Below the pieces are notes generated by a model, which was not told the origin of the DNA, did no database searches, and worked only from the letters and a program-made list of their open reading frames with translations. DNA of 64,000 nt, from positions 4,836,001 through 4,900,000 of the forward strand of contig NZ_AP018164.1 of NCBI RefSeq assembly GCF_002356315.1. The letters are read 5' to 3'. Source of the stretch: Mycobacterium shigaense (GTDB taxonomy: Bacteria > Actinomycetota > Actinomycetes > Mycobacteriales > Mycobacteriaceae). Shown one piece after another: positions 35,749 through 44,691 of this stretch. How positions within the stretch are numbered: the first letter of the stretch is position 1; every line of letters begins with the position of its first letter. The translations under genes were made by a program, and so were the position numbers.

Positions 35749-36348
35749 CTACTGGTAGATCCGGGGGTCCAGCGTCCCTATGTAGGACAGGTCGCGGTAA
35801 CGCTCGTCGTAGTCCAAGCCGTAGCCGACCACGAAGTCGTTGGGAATGTCGAAGCCCACGTAGGAGATCTCGGCGTTGGCGCGCGCCGCGTCGGGCTTGC
35901 GCAGCAGCGTGCACACCCGCAGCGAGCGCGGATGGCGGCTCTTGAGGTTGCGCAACAGCCACGACAGGGTGAGGCCGGAGTCGACGACGTCCTCGACGAT
36001 CAGCACGTCGCGATCGTTGATGTCGCGGTCTAGATCCTTCAGGATCCGCACCACCCCGGACGACGATGTCGAGGATCCGTAGGAGCTGACGGCCATGAAT
36101 TCGAACTGCGTGGGCACCGGGATCACCCGGGCCAGGTCGGTGACGAACATCACGGCACCCTTGAGCACGGTGATCAGCAGCAGATCCTGCTCGGCCACCT
36201 CGCGGTAGTCGTTGCCGATCTGCTCGCCGAGCTCGGCAATGCGCGCCTGGATCTGCTCGGTGGTGAGCAGCACGGACTTGATGTCCCCCGGGTAAAGGTC
36301 CGCTGGCTGGGCCGGGGTGATCGCCGCGGGGATCTGGGCCACGCCCAC
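35749..36348 (-). CDS. hpt: Hypoxanthine-guanine phosphoribosyltransferase
   Basis: 199 aa from GTG 36348, which aligns with the Mtb N-terminus (AxITPxQxAxLYPGDIKS). Purine salvage: hypoxanthine or guanine plus PRPP to IMP or GMP. The PRPP motif is VLIVEDVVDSGLTLSWL; the flexible-loop segment FMAVSSYGSSTSSSG and C-terminal FVVGYGLDYDERYRDL are conserved. The frame remains open to 36510, inside tilS, and is not used. 56 bp separate it from tilS. Confidence 0.95.
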   Translation of the reverse strand: MGVAQIPAAITPAQPADLYPGDIKSVLLTTEQIQARIAELGEQIGNDYREVAEQDLLLITVLKGAVMFVTDLARVIPVPTQFEFMAVSSYGSSTSSSGVVRILKDLDRDINDRDVLIVEDVVDSGLTLSWLLRNLKSRHPRSLRVCTLLRKPDAARANAEISYVGFDIPNDFVVGYGLDYDERYRDLSYIGTLDPRIYQ

Positions 36349-36404
36349 AGAGTGCCACGCCGACGGCCGAAGAACCAACGGCGGGCCCGATTTCGACGGC
36401 ATTT

Positions 36405-37364
36405 CTATACCGGCTCGCGATGCATGGCGAGCATGGCATCGCGCCGCGCCGCGACCAACCGCTCGCCACGCAGCGCCGATCCCACCGCCACGCCACCCTG
36501 TCCGCGCCACGTGGTGACCAGCGCGTCCACCCCGCGGATCTGCCTGTCGGTCAGCCCCGTCGCCCCGCCGGCCAGCAGCCAGCCGCGAATCACCCGCCGC
36601 CGGACCGGGTCCGGCAACCCCGCCAGCACCTGCACCCGCAGCCCGGCCCCGTCGGCCGCCCCGGACAACGCGTCAGCGGCGAGCGCGTCGATCAGGTCGG
36701 TGTCCTCGCGCAGCGCGATCGCGGTGCGGGCCAGCGCCTCGGCGACCCCGCCACCCAGCACCTCCTCCAGCAGCGGCAGCACCTCGAGGCGCAGCCGGGT
36801 GCGGGTGAACCGAGGGTCGCTGTTGTGCGGGTCCTGCCAGGGCGCCAGACCCAGTTCCCGGCACGCGGCGTGCGTGGTGGCCCGCCGCACCCCGAGCAAC
36901 GGCCGGCACCACGGCGGATCGTGCGGGCGCATCCCGGCGATCGAACGCGGCCCGGAGCCGCGGCCCAGCCCGAGCAACACCGTCTCGGCCTGGTCGTCCA
37001 ACGTGTGCGCCAACAGCACCGGCCCGGCCTGGTATGCGCTCAGCGCGGCGTAGCGGGCGGCCCGGGCCGCGGCCTCGGGTCCGCCCTCGTTGCCTACCCG
37101 CACGCAAATCACTTGTGCGTCAACGCATCCCAGCGCCATCGCCTGGGCCCGGGCGGTCTCGGCGATCGCGGCCGAATCGGGTTGCAGGCCGTGATCGACG
37201 ACACACACGGTGGTGGGCCGCAACTGCGCGGCAACGGCGGTCAACGCCAACGAATCCGGGCCGCCGGACAGCGCCACGCACCATTGCCCCGCGGTGGCCA
37301 GATGGGTACGGGCGAACGTCTCGACAGCCGCGCGCAGCTGTCCTACAGCACCCTGTCGATCCAT
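36405..37364 (-). CDS. tilS: tRNA(Ile)-lysidine synthase
   Basis: 319 aa from ATG 37364 (Mtb 323). Converts C34 of tRNA-Ile(CAU) to lysidine using ATP, fixing AUA decoding. PP-loop motif ALSGGPDSLALTA, then GHNRxDQ-type segment here LAHTLDDQAETVLLGLGRGSG, and RPLLGVRRATTHAAC with DPHNSDPRFTRTRLR. Overlaps the preceding metalloprotease gene by 22 nt. Confidence 0.94.
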   Translation of the reverse strand: MDRQGAVGQLRAAVETFARTHLATAGQWCVALSGGPDSLALTAVAAQLRPTTVCVVDHGLQPDSAAIAETARAQAMALGCVDAQVICVRVGNEGGPEAAARAARYAALSAYQAGPVLLAHTLDDQAETVLLGLGRGSGPRSIAGMRPHDPPWCRPLLGVRRATTHAACRELGLAPWQDPHNSDPRFTRTRLRLEVLPLLEEVLGGGVAEALARTAIALREDTDLIDALAADALSGAADGAGLRVQVLAGLPDPVRRRVIRGWLLAGGATGLTDRQIRGVDALVTTWRGQGGVAVGSALRGERLVAARRDAMLAMHREPV

Positions 37365-38395
37365 CGCTGTGGGTGTTCGATCTCGTCGGGCAGGGGCAGC
37401 GTGTCCGGGCTCGACCAGATGGTGTTGAACCGCGCCATTCCGACCCGGCCCACCACGTGGTCGACGAACGCCTTGCCCCGGGTGTACTGGCTGAGCTTGG
37501 CGTCCAGGCCGAGCAGCGCGCGCAGCAGCCGCTGCAGCGGCGGCTGCTTGCGGTTGCGGCGTTCGTCGAAGCGGCGGCGGATGGCGGCCACCGACGGCAC
37601 CACGGCAGGCCCGACCGCGTCCATGACGTGGTCGGCGTGGCCCTCCAGCAGGGTGCCGAGCACCAGCAGCTGATCCAGCGCCTGCCGCTGCGGCTCGGAC
37701 TGCACGGCGCGCACCACGCCGAGGATCCCCGGCGCGCCGCCCTCGGTGTCGGCAGGGCGCACCCCGCGGTTGCGCACATAGTCGGCGAGCCGGCCGGCCA
37801 CCTGCCCGATGTCGTCGCCGGCATCCTGGGTGAGCAGCGCCAGCGCCTGCGACATGTATCCGGTGAGCCAGCGGTTGGCGGTGAACTGGACGCGATGCGT
37901 CACCTCGTGCAGGCAGACCCACAGCCGGAAGTCGGCGGGCTCGATGTGCAGCTGCCGCTCGACGGCGATGACGTTGGGATACACCAGCAGCAGGCAGCCC
38001 TCCCGTTCGGCCGCGAACGGGTCGTACTGGCCGAGGATCCCGGAGGACACGAACGCCAGCACGGCGCCCGTCTGCGCCCCGGTGATCCGGCCGGTGAGAA
38101 ACCCGCGTGGCTTCTCGGCCCCGTTGGTCATCAGCCGCATCGACTCGGCGGCCGCCGCGACCCACTCGATGCGGTCGATGACGCGGGCCGCCGGGATCTC
38201 TCCCTCGGTGATCAGACCCGTCACGTCACGCACCAGCGGTTCGGCCTTCGTGGCCGAACTGGCCAGCTCGGCGATCACCTGGCGGCGGGTGTAGTCGCTG
38301 GAAAGGGGCGCCGGCCGGGTCAGCCGCTGGGCGACGGTCGCGGCGAACCGCCAGTCGACGGCGTTACCAATGGTCAGGTCGGTGGAGGCCGTCAT
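37343..38395 (-). CDS. Zinc-dependent metalloprotease-like protein, DUF2342 (Rv3626c-like)
   Basis: 350 aa from ATG 38395, the exact Mtb length. A DUF2342/F420-biosynthesis-associated family with metzincin-like gluzincin motif HEVTH (CLHEVTHRVQF) and a downstream Glu in LLEGHADHVMD as third zinc ligand. N-terminal TASTDLTIGNAVDWRFAA is conserved. No signal peptide. Between dacB (4-nt overlap) and tilS, a conserved actinobacterial order. Substrate unknown. Confidence 0.9.
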   Translation of the reverse strand: MTASTDLTIGNAVDWRFAATVAQRLTRPAPLSSDYTRRQVIAELASSATKAEPLVRDVTGLITEGEIPAARVIDRIEWVAAAAESMRLMTNGAEKPRGFLTGRITGAQTGAVLAFVSSGILGQYDPFAAEREGCLLLVYPNVIAVERQLHIEPADFRLWVCLHEVTHRVQFTANRWLTGYMSQALALLTQDAGDDIGQVAGRLADYVRNRGVRPADTEGGAPGILGVVRAVQSEPQRQALDQLLVLGTLLEGHADHVMDAVGPAVVPSVAAIRRRFDERRNRKQPPLQRLLRALLGLDAKLSQYTRGKAFVDHVVGRVGMARFNTIWSSPDTLPLPDEIEHPQRWIDRVL

Positions 38396-39777
38396 GAGCA
38401 CCCGCACGTCCACAGCCGAGCGGCCAGCGCGTCTACCGCGTTGCGGCCGTTGGGACCGGCGGCGTTGGAGATGAACGCGAACGTCAGCACCCGCCCGGTG
38501 CGGTCGGTGACGACGCCGACCAGCGAATTGATGGCGGTCAGCGAGCCCGTCTTGGCGCGCAGCCAGCCGGCCGGGCCCTGGTTGGTCGCCTGGTCGACGA
38601 AGCGGTCGGCGAGCGTCCCGCTGCCGCCGGCGATCGGCAGCAGGTCCAGCAGCGGCCGCAGCGCGGGCTGATCCGGCCCCGCCGCCGCCTGCACCGTGCC
38701 GTCCAGCGTCATGGCCGTCAGCCGGTCGTCGACCGAGAGGCCGCTGGAATCCTGCAGCGCGGCACCGCCGGTGTCGATGTGCGCGGTGCTCAGCCGATTG
38801 GTCACCGCGTCGACCGCGCCGGCGAAGCTGCGCGGCCGGTTGATCGCGGCTGCCACCTCGCGGGCGATGCATTCGGCCAGCACGTTGTCGGAATGCTCCA
38901 TCATCTCGGACAGTCGCAGCATCAGCGGCCCCGACTGCACGACAGCCAGCTGCCTCGCCCCCGACGGCGCCTGCGCGATCGTCACCGCCCCGGGGTCCAG
39001 GCCGAGCGCTTTAGCCAGCTCCCGCCCGGCGTCCAGCGCCGGCGTCCTCGACCGCCGCGAGTCGACGGTGCTCGGCTGGATGCGGCCCGCATCGATCATC
39101 GCCGACTCGACCGGCGCGATATCACCGTTGTCGACGTCGGCCGGGTCCCAGCCCTGCGCCAGCGTCGGACCGGTGAACGCCGAGGTGTCCACCTGAACCG
39201 CCGTCGGCGTTACGCCGCTGCGGCGGATCTGTTCGACGAGGTCGCTGATGCGCGCCGCGCCCCGGTACCAGGTGTCCACGCCGGGCGGCGCCGCCGACAG
39301 TGTCGGATCCCCGGCACCGACCAGCACGACGGGTCCCTGGGCATTCTGGCCGCCCGCCACGACCCGGGTACTGATCCGGGCCTGAGTGTCCAGCGTCAGC
39401 AGGGCCGCGGTCGCGGTCAGCACCTTGTTGGTCGACGCCGGCACCAACGGCAGGCCGTCGGCCACCTGCCACAGCTCTTTTCCGGTGAGGGCGTCGGTGA
39501 CGCGGCCGCCGAGAGTGCCCAGGTTCGGGTCGGCGGCGACCGGCGCCAGGGCGGCGGCCAGCCCGCCGGCGCTGGGCGCCTCGGCGGTGTCGGCGACGGG
39601 CACCATACCCGGCTTCACGGTCGGGGGCCGCGGCGGCTGAACCGACGCCCGGGCTCCGCCGGAGCCGGGCCCGCCCGTCGTGAAGAACAGAGCCGCCGCC
39701 ACCACGGCCGCGACAAACGCCAGCACGGCTAACCCGAAGAACACGTGGGTGGATCTCCGCCGGCGTGTGGAACCCAT
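38392..39777 (-). CDS. dacB: D-alanyl-D-alanine carboxypeptidase, PBP4 type (DacB)
   Basis: 461 aa from ATG 39777, as in Rv3627c. Low-molecular-weight class C penicillin-binding protein trimming peptidoglycan peptides outside the membrane. N-terminal signal anchor VFFGLAVLAFVAAVVAAALFF, a Pro-rich linker, then SxxK as VPASTNKVLTA, SDN as EHSDNVLAE and KTG as RAKTGSLTA. A 75-bp upstream extension of the frame lacks the conserved N-terminus. Divergent from ppa. Confidence 0.93.
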   Translation of the reverse strand: MGSTRRRRSTHVFFGLAVLAFVAAVVAAALFFTTGGPGSGGARASVQPPRPPTVKPGMVPVADTAEAPSAGGLAAALAPVAADPNLGTLGGRVTDALTGKELWQVADGLPLVPASTNKVLTATAALLTLDTQARISTRVVAGGQNAQGPVVLVGAGDPTLSAAPPGVDTWYRGAARISDLVEQIRRSGVTPTAVQVDTSAFTGPTLAQGWDPADVDNGDIAPVESAMIDAGRIQPSTVDSRRSRTPALDAGRELAKALGLDPGAVTIAQAPSGARQLAVVQSGPLMLRLSEMMEHSDNVLAECIAREVAAAINRPRSFAGAVDAVTNRLSTAHIDTGGAALQDSSGLSVDDRLTAMTLDGTVQAAAGPDQPALRPLLDLLPIAGGSGTLADRFVDQATNQGPAGWLRAKTGSLTAINSLVGVVTDRTGRVLTFAFISNAAGPNGRNAVDALAARLWTCGCS

Positions 39778-39908
39778 GAATCTCCTGACTGTTTGATCCC
39801 ATTCTGCCGAACGATCCGGCCTGTCGACCTCTCGGCTAGGGTGAACCCGCAATGCAACTGATCTAGCCGGGGCAGGCGAGACAGTTTCTTCCTGAAGGAG
39901 CGCAAACA

Positions 39909-40397
39909 GTGCAATTCGACGTGGTCATTGAGATCCCGAAAGGCCAGCGGAACAAGTACGAGGTCGACCACGAGACCGGACGGTTGCGGCTCGACCGCTA
40001 CCTCTACACGTCGATGGTCTACCCGACCGACTACGGGTTCATCGAGGACACCCTCGGCGAGGACGGCGACCCGCTGGACGCGATGGTGCTGCTGCCCCAG
40101 CCGGTGTTCCCCGGGGTCATCGTGGAGGCGCGCCCGGTGGGCATGTTCCGGATGACCGACGAGAAGGGCGGCGACGACAAGGTGCTGTGTGTGCCGGCCG
40201 GCGACCACCGGTGGGACCACATTCAGGACATCGGCGAGGTGCCGGCCTTCGAGCTGGACGTCATCAAGCACTTCTTCGTCCACTACAAGGACCTGGAACC
40301 GGGCAAGTTCGTCAAGGCCGCCGACTGGGTTGGCCGCGCCGAGGCCGAGGCCGAGATCGAGCGTTCGATCGAGCGGTTCAAAGCCGAAGGGCACTAA
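39909..40397 (+). CDS. ppa: Inorganic pyrophosphatase
   Basis: 162 aa from GTG 39909, ribosome-binding site GAAGGAG 9 nt upstream. Family I Mg-dependent enzyme hydrolysing pyrophosphate. MQFDVVIEIPKGQRNKYEVD start, YPTDYGFIEDTLGEDGDPLDA signature with the metal-binding aspartates, then DKVLCVPAGD. Ortholog of Rv3628. TAGGGT at 39837-39842 is a plausible -10. Confidence 0.97.
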   Translation: MQFDVVIEIPKGQRNKYEVDHETGRLRLDRYLYTSMVYPTDYGFIEDTLGEDGDPLDAMVLLPQPVFPGVIVEARPVGMFRMTDEKGGDDKVLCVPAGDHRWDHIQDIGEVPAFELDVIKHFFVHYKDLEPGKFVKAADWVGRAEAEAEIERSIERFKAEGH

Positions 40398-40444
40398 CGC
40401 TGCTGGCTTAACCGCCCGGCGATTTTCGGTGGCATCCTGGCGAT

Positions 40445-41137
40445 GTGACCCCGCTCTTGCATTTCGCGGCGAATTTCTGGTGGCTCATCTTCCCGGCGGG
40501 CGGCGCGATCGGCACTGGCATCAGGGCAGTGGCCACCGCCAACGAGCGTCGCGCCGAGCGCCGGATGGAGCGGTACCGCCTCAAGCAACAGACCAAGATC
40601 GCGGTGGCCCAAGCCTCCGGTCGCACCCGCGACAACGCGGAGAACACCCGCCGCGAACTCGCGAAACTCGTTGCGGCGCACAGCCGAGCAGACGCCCGCT
40701 GGCTCGACTATGAGGTCGACATCGCAAAGTTGCTCGACTTCCCGTTGATGACCGACATGCGCGACCCACTGACCATCGCCTTCCACAAGGCGAAGCGGCA
40801 CGCGGATCTGCTGCGCCCGGACCGGCCCGAGGACCTGGCCGGGAATCGGGATGGGCAGCTGGCCTACCGCGACGCCGTGCACGAGTACATCAGCGCGTTC
40901 GAGATCGCCGAGTCCGAGGCGATTCGCCGGCGGCGCAGCGACTTCTCCGAGGACGAACAGCAGCGGATGGCCCGCGCCCAGAACCTGCTGCACCTGGCGC
41001 AGGACGAGGCCGCGACGCGCGAGGAACGGCAGCAGGCCTATGCGCGGGCGACCAGGGAACTCGACGGCCTTGTTGTGCTGCCGCCGCCCGCGCGGGCCAG
41101 CATCGAACGACGCATCGCCGGGCAGATCGAGGCGTAA
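40445..41137 (+). CDS. Hypothetical membrane-anchored coiled-coil protein
   Basis: 230 aa from GTG 40445, not recognised by function. One N-terminal hydrophobic helix (about 7-28, AANFWWLIFPAGGAIGTGIRA), then an Arg/Gln/Glu-rich predicted coiled coil (NERRAERRMERYRLKQQTK) and a mainly helical charged body ending PARASIERRIAGQIEA. It is probably a cytoplasmic protein tethered to the membrane. Codon usage matches the neighbours. Placed between ppa and the TerC-like gene; no counterpart is recalled at this spot in Mtb. Confidence 0.8.
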   Translation: MTPLLHFAANFWWLIFPAGGAIGTGIRAVATANERRAERRMERYRLKQQTKIAVAQASGRTRDNAENTRRELAKLVAAHSRADARWLDYEVDIAKLLDFPLMTDMRDPLTIAFHKAKRHADLLRPDRPEDLAGNRDGQLAYRDAVHEYISAFEIAESEAIRRRRSDFSEDEQQRMARAQNLLHLAQDEAATREERQQAYARATRELDGLVVLPPPARASIERRIAGQIEA

Positions 41138-41140
41138 ACC

Positions 41141-42217
41141 TCAGGCGGCCTTGGTGATTCGCCGGTTACGCAACACGCTCCAGGTCAGCGCAGCCCCGAT
41201 GAATACCACCCCCACCGAGGCGGTGAGGGCTTCGGGGATTTCCAGGTGCGGGTCGATCGAGAGCAGCATGATCACCGACAGCGCGCCGATCGCCCAGTGC
41301 GCGCCGTGTTCCAGGTACACGTACCGCTCCAGCGTTTCCTGCTCCACCAGATAGATGGTGATGGAACGGACGAACATCGAGCCCACCACCCCGAGCCCCA
41401 GCGCGATGACGATCGGATCCGACGTGATCGCGAAGGCGCCGGTGACCCCGTCGAAGGAGAAGGCGGCGTCGAGCACCTCGAGGTAGATGAACAGCGTCAG
41501 GCCGGCCCGGCCGACCGCCAGCGCCGTGCCGCCCGGCGCCGCTTCGAGATCCGGCGGCCGAAACGCCCGACTCAAGCCGTTGACGACCAGGTAGGTCACC
41601 AAGCCCAGCAACCCGGCCGTGAGCACCGCCGCACGCTCGTCGCTGGAGTGCGTCAACGTCGTACCGGCAAGCACCAACGCGGCGACGGCCACGGCCACCG
41701 CCACCTGGCCGAGACGACCGATACGAGCGAACGGAATCTCAATCCACTTAAGCCACTTGATGTCTCGGTCCTGGACGAGGAAATCCAGGAACAGCATCAA
41801 CAGGAAGATCCCGCCGAAGGCCGCGATCTGCGGATGCGCCGCCACGAGCAGCTTCTCGTAGCTGGGTGAGCCGTCGGGGTACTCCAGCCCGCCGTGTGCC
41901 GGCGGGTTCAGGGCCAGCTCGAACGCGCGGACGGGGCTGACGCCGGCGGTCGCCCAGACCAGCAGCAGCGGAAAGGCGAGTCGCATCCCGAACACCGCGA
42001 CGAGAATCCCGACGGTCAGGAACATCTGCCGCCAGAACCGGCTCAGCCGCCGCAGGATCGAGGCGTTGATGATGGCGTTGTCGAACGACAGCGACACCTC
42101 GAGAACGCCCAACGCCACCAGCAAGAACAACGCGTTGAGGCCGCCATGGGCATATCCGGCCACCAGCGCCAGCGCGGTCACCAAAAGCGACAAGCCGAAG
42201 ACGCGTAGGGCTGCCAT
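41141..42217 (-). CDS. TerC-like DUF475 integral membrane protein (Rv3629c-like)
   Basis: 358 aa from ATG 42217. Nine or so predicted helices. Family landmarks: LGVLEVSLSFDNAIINASIL in the first half and the matching VLDAAFSFDGVTGAFAIT in the second, each with the FD(N/G) acidic motif thought to coordinate a metal in TerC/Alx-type transporters. Manganese or other cation export is an inference. Its stop lies 4 bp from the preceding convergent gene. Confidence 0.9.
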   Translation of the reverse strand: MAALRVFGLSLLVTALALVAGYAHGGLNALFLLVALGVLEVSLSFDNAIINASILRRLSRFWRQMFLTVGILVAVFGMRLAFPLLLVWATAGVSPVRAFELALNPPAHGGLEYPDGSPSYEKLLVAAHPQIAAFGGIFLLMLFLDFLVQDRDIKWLKWIEIPFARIGRLGQVAVAVAVAALVLAGTTLTHSSDERAAVLTAGLLGLVTYLVVNGLSRAFRPPDLEAAPGGTALAVGRAGLTLFIYLEVLDAAFSFDGVTGAFAITSDPIVIALGLGVVGSMFVRSITIYLVEQETLERYVYLEHGAHWAIGALSVIMLLSIDPHLEIPEALTASVGVVFIGAALTWSVLRNRRITKAA

Positions 42218-42343
42218 GGGTCCTTCCTGACAGCCGCCCACACTAGCGAAGCTGATTGTCGTCGCAGGTTTGCGGTAGCGGCGCACTTACTATTTTCAAA
42301 TTGTGGCAACACCTCGGATCGCTCGACGGAAAGTGCCGCTGCG

Positions 42344-43642
42344 GTGACCGAAGTCGGCGGCGCGGCGTCCCCCCCGGGTGCTCCCGACGTCACGGGCACG
42401 CCCCAGGGGCCGGTCACCCGCGCAAGCGTGGCCCGGGTCGGTGCCGCGACCGCTGTCACGGCCGTGTGCGGCTACGCGTTGATCTACTTGGCGGCGCGCG
42501 GCCTGGCACCCGGCGGCTTCTCCGTGTTCGGCGTGTTCTGGGGAGCGATCGGCCTGGTGGGCGGCGCCGCCAACGGCCTGCTGCAGGAGACCACCCGCGA
42601 GGTCCGCGCCACCCGCTACGTCGAGGTCCGGCCCGGTCCCGGAGAGACGCACACCCATCCCCTGCGGGTCGCCGCCCTGGTCGCCGTGGTCGCCGCCGCC
42701 GTCATCGTGGGCAGTTCGCCGCTGTGGAGCGGGCGGGTGTTCGTCGAGGCCCGCTGGTTGTCGGTCGTGCTCCTGGCCGCCGGCCTGGCCGGTTTCTGCC
42801 TGCACTCCGGGCTGCTCGGCATGTTGGCCGGCACGGACCGGTGGACACACTATGCGGCGCTGATGGTCACCGACGTGCTGATCCGGCTGGCAGTCGCCGT
42901 GGCCGCGTTCGCGCTCGGCTGGGGCCTGGCCGGATTCCTGTGGGCGACGGTGGCGGGCGCGGTGGCGTGGTTCGTGCTGCTGGCCGCCTCGCCGTCGGCC
43001 CGCGCCGCGGCCCGCGTCCTGACGCCGGGCAGCCTGACGACGTTCCTGCGCGGCACCGCCCACTCGATGACGGCCGCCGGCGCGAGCGCGATTCTGGTGA
43101 TGGGCTTTCCGGTGCTGCTCAAACTGACCTCGACCGAACTGGGCGCCCAGGGCGGCGTGATCATCCTGGCCGTGATGCTGACCCGCACGCCGCTGCTGGT
43201 TCCGCTGACCGCCATGCAAGGCAACCTGATCGCGCACTTCGTCGACGAACGCGCCAACCGGCTGCGGGCGCTGATCACCCCGGCGGCGATCGTCGTCGCA
43301 ATCGGCGCCGTCGGGGTGGTCGCGGCCGCACTCGTGGGTCCGTGGCTGCTACGGGTGGCGTTCGGGGCTCAGTACGACGCGAGCGCCACGCTGCTGGCCT
43401 GGTTGACGGGCGCCGCGGTGGCGATCGCGCTGCTGACGCTCACCGGGGCCGCCGCCGTCGCGGCCGCGCTGCACCGCGCCTATTCGCTGGGCTGGGTCGG
43501 CGCGACCGCGGCGGCGGGCCTGTTGCTCATGCTGCCGCTGCAGCTGGAGATCCGCACCGTGCTCGGCCTGCTGTGCGGCCCGCTGGTGGGCATCGGCGTG
43601 CACCTGCTGGCGCTGGCGCGCGTCGGGCGCCCCGGCGGGTGA
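42344..43642 (+). CDS. Polysaccharide-flippase-like membrane protein (Rv3630-like)
   Basis: 432 aa from GTG 42344. About 12 hydrophobic segments and a MOP/Wzx-like organisation; for example YALIYLAARGLAPGGFSVFG near the start and GVIILAVMLTRTPLLVPLTA late. First gene of the envelope set with ppgS, a DUF2304 protein and, divergently, galE1. A flippase for a polyprenyl-linked sugar made by the next gene is a reasonable inference, untested here. Confidence 0.88.
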   Translation: MTEVGGAASPPGAPDVTGTPQGPVTRASVARVGAATAVTAVCGYALIYLAARGLAPGGFSVFGVFWGAIGLVGGAANGLLQETTREVRATRYVEVRPGPGETHTHPLRVAALVAVVAAAVIVGSSPLWSGRVFVEARWLSVVLLAAGLAGFCLHSGLLGMLAGTDRWTHYAALMVTDVLIRLAVAVAAFALGWGLAGFLWATVAGAVAWFVLLAASPSARAAARVLTPGSLTTFLRGTAHSMTAAGASAILVMGFPVLLKLTSTELGAQGGVIILAVMLTRTPLLVPLTAMQGNLIAHFVDERANRLRALITPAAIVVAIGAVGVVAAALVGPWLLRVAFGAQYDASATLLAWLTGAAVAIALLTLTGAAAVAAALHRAYSLGWVGATAAAGLLLMLPLQLEIRTVLGLLCGPLVGIGVHLLALARVGRPGG

Positions 43643-43655
43643 TCCTGGCTAACCT

Positions 43656-44357
43656 GTGAGCATCGAAAGAGATCACTCGGGCGTCTGGATCGTCATTCCG
43701 GCCTTCAACGAAGCCGCGGTCATCGGCGAGGTCGTCGCCGATGTGCGCGCGGTCTTTCCCAACGTCGTGTGTGTCGACGACGGCAGCACCGACGGCACCG
43801 GCGAGATCGCCCACCGGGCCGGGGCACACCTGGTGCGCCATCCGGTCAACCTGGGTCAGGGCGCGGCGATCCAGACCGGCGTCGAATACGCCCGCCGCCA
43901 GCCCGGCGCGCAGATCTTCGCCACGTTCGACGCCGACGGGCAGCACCGCGTCAAGGATCTGGCCGCGATGGTCGAGCGGGTGCGCGCCGGCGGCGTCGAC
44001 ATCGTCATCGGGACCCGGTTCGCCAACCCGGGCGGCGACCGGCCGCCATTTCTGAAGGCACTGGTGTTGCGCACGGCCGCGCGCTTGAGCCGGCGCGGCC
44101 GGCGACTGGGCCTGACCGATACCAACAACGGCCTGCGGGTGTTCAACAAGAAGGTCGCCGACGGGCTGGACATCACCATGAGCGGCATGAGCCACGCTAA
44201 CGAATTCATCTTGCTGATCGCCGAAAATCATTGGCGCGTAGCCGAAGAGCCCGTTGAGGTGCTCTACACCGAATACTCGAAGTCGAAGGGTCAGCCCCTG
44301 CTCAACGGGGTCAACATCATCTTCGACGGGTTCCTGCGAGGGAGGCTTCCGAGATGA
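43656..44357 (+). CDS. ppgS: Polyprenyl-phosphate glycosyltransferase, GT2 (PpgS-like)
   Basis: 233 aa from GTG 43656, ortholog of Rv3631. In Mtb this enzyme makes polyprenyl-phospho-N-acetylgalactosamine, the donor for the galactosamine on arabinogalactan. GT-A fold: VIPAFNEAAVIGEVV, VVCVDDGSTDGTGEIAHRAG, VNLGQGAAIQTG, DXD-type FATFDADGQHRV, then GLTDTNNGLRVFNKKVAD. No membrane helix. 13 bp after the flippase-like gene; its stop overlaps the DUF2304 ATG by 4 nt. Confidence 0.92.
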   Translation: MSIERDHSGVWIVIPAFNEAAVIGEVVADVRAVFPNVVCVDDGSTDGTGEIAHRAGAHLVRHPVNLGQGAAIQTGVEYARRQPGAQIFATFDADGQHRVKDLAAMVERVRAGGVDIVIGTRFANPGGDRPPFLKALVLRTAARLSRRGRRLGLTDTNNGLRVFNKKVADGLDITMSGMSHANEFILLIAENHWRVAEEPVEVLYTEYSKSKGQPLLNGVNIIFDGFLRGRLPR

Positions 44358-44689
44358 ACTGGATTCAGGTGCTGCTGATCGGGTCGATCGTCGCGCTGCT
44401 GGTGTACCTGTTGCGCTCGCGCCGAAGCTCGCGGTCGAAAGCCTGGGTCAAGGTCGGCTACGTGCTCTTCGTGCTGGCCGGTATCTACGCCGTGCTGCGG
44501 CCCGACGACACCACCGTGGTCGCGCACTGGTTCGGGGTGCGCCGCGGCACCGACCTGATGCTCTACGCACTGATCATGGCCTTCAGTTTCACGACGCTGA
44601 GCACCTACCTGCGGTTCAAGGACCTGGAGCTGCGCTACGCGCGGCTGGCCCGCGCCGTCGCCCTCGAGGGCGCCCAGGCGCCCGAGTAG
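44354..44689 (+). CDS. DUF2304 small membrane protein (Rv3632-like)
   Basis: 111 aa, three hydrophobic helices (WIQVLLIGSIVALLVYLL, WVKVGYVLFVLAGIYAVL, DLMLYALIMAFSFTTLSTYL) and a cytoplasmic Arg-rich loop RSRRSSRSK. The Mtb ortholog is described as the membrane partner that stimulates PpgS. ATGA overlap with ppgS fits a two-subunit enzyme. Ends 2 bp before the convergent galE1. Confidence 0.92.
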   Translation: MNWIQVLLIGSIVALLVYLLRSRRSSRSKAWVKVGYVLFVLAGIYAVLRPDDTTVVAHWFGVRRGTDLMLYALIMAFSFTTLSTYLRFKDLELRYARLARAVALEGAQAPE

Positions 44690-44691
44690 CG

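Noticed and set aside
39778..39908. Possible riboswitch or structured leader before ppa
   Set aside because: Only a -10-like TAGGGT and a good ribosome-binding site are visible; no conserved aptamer motifs.
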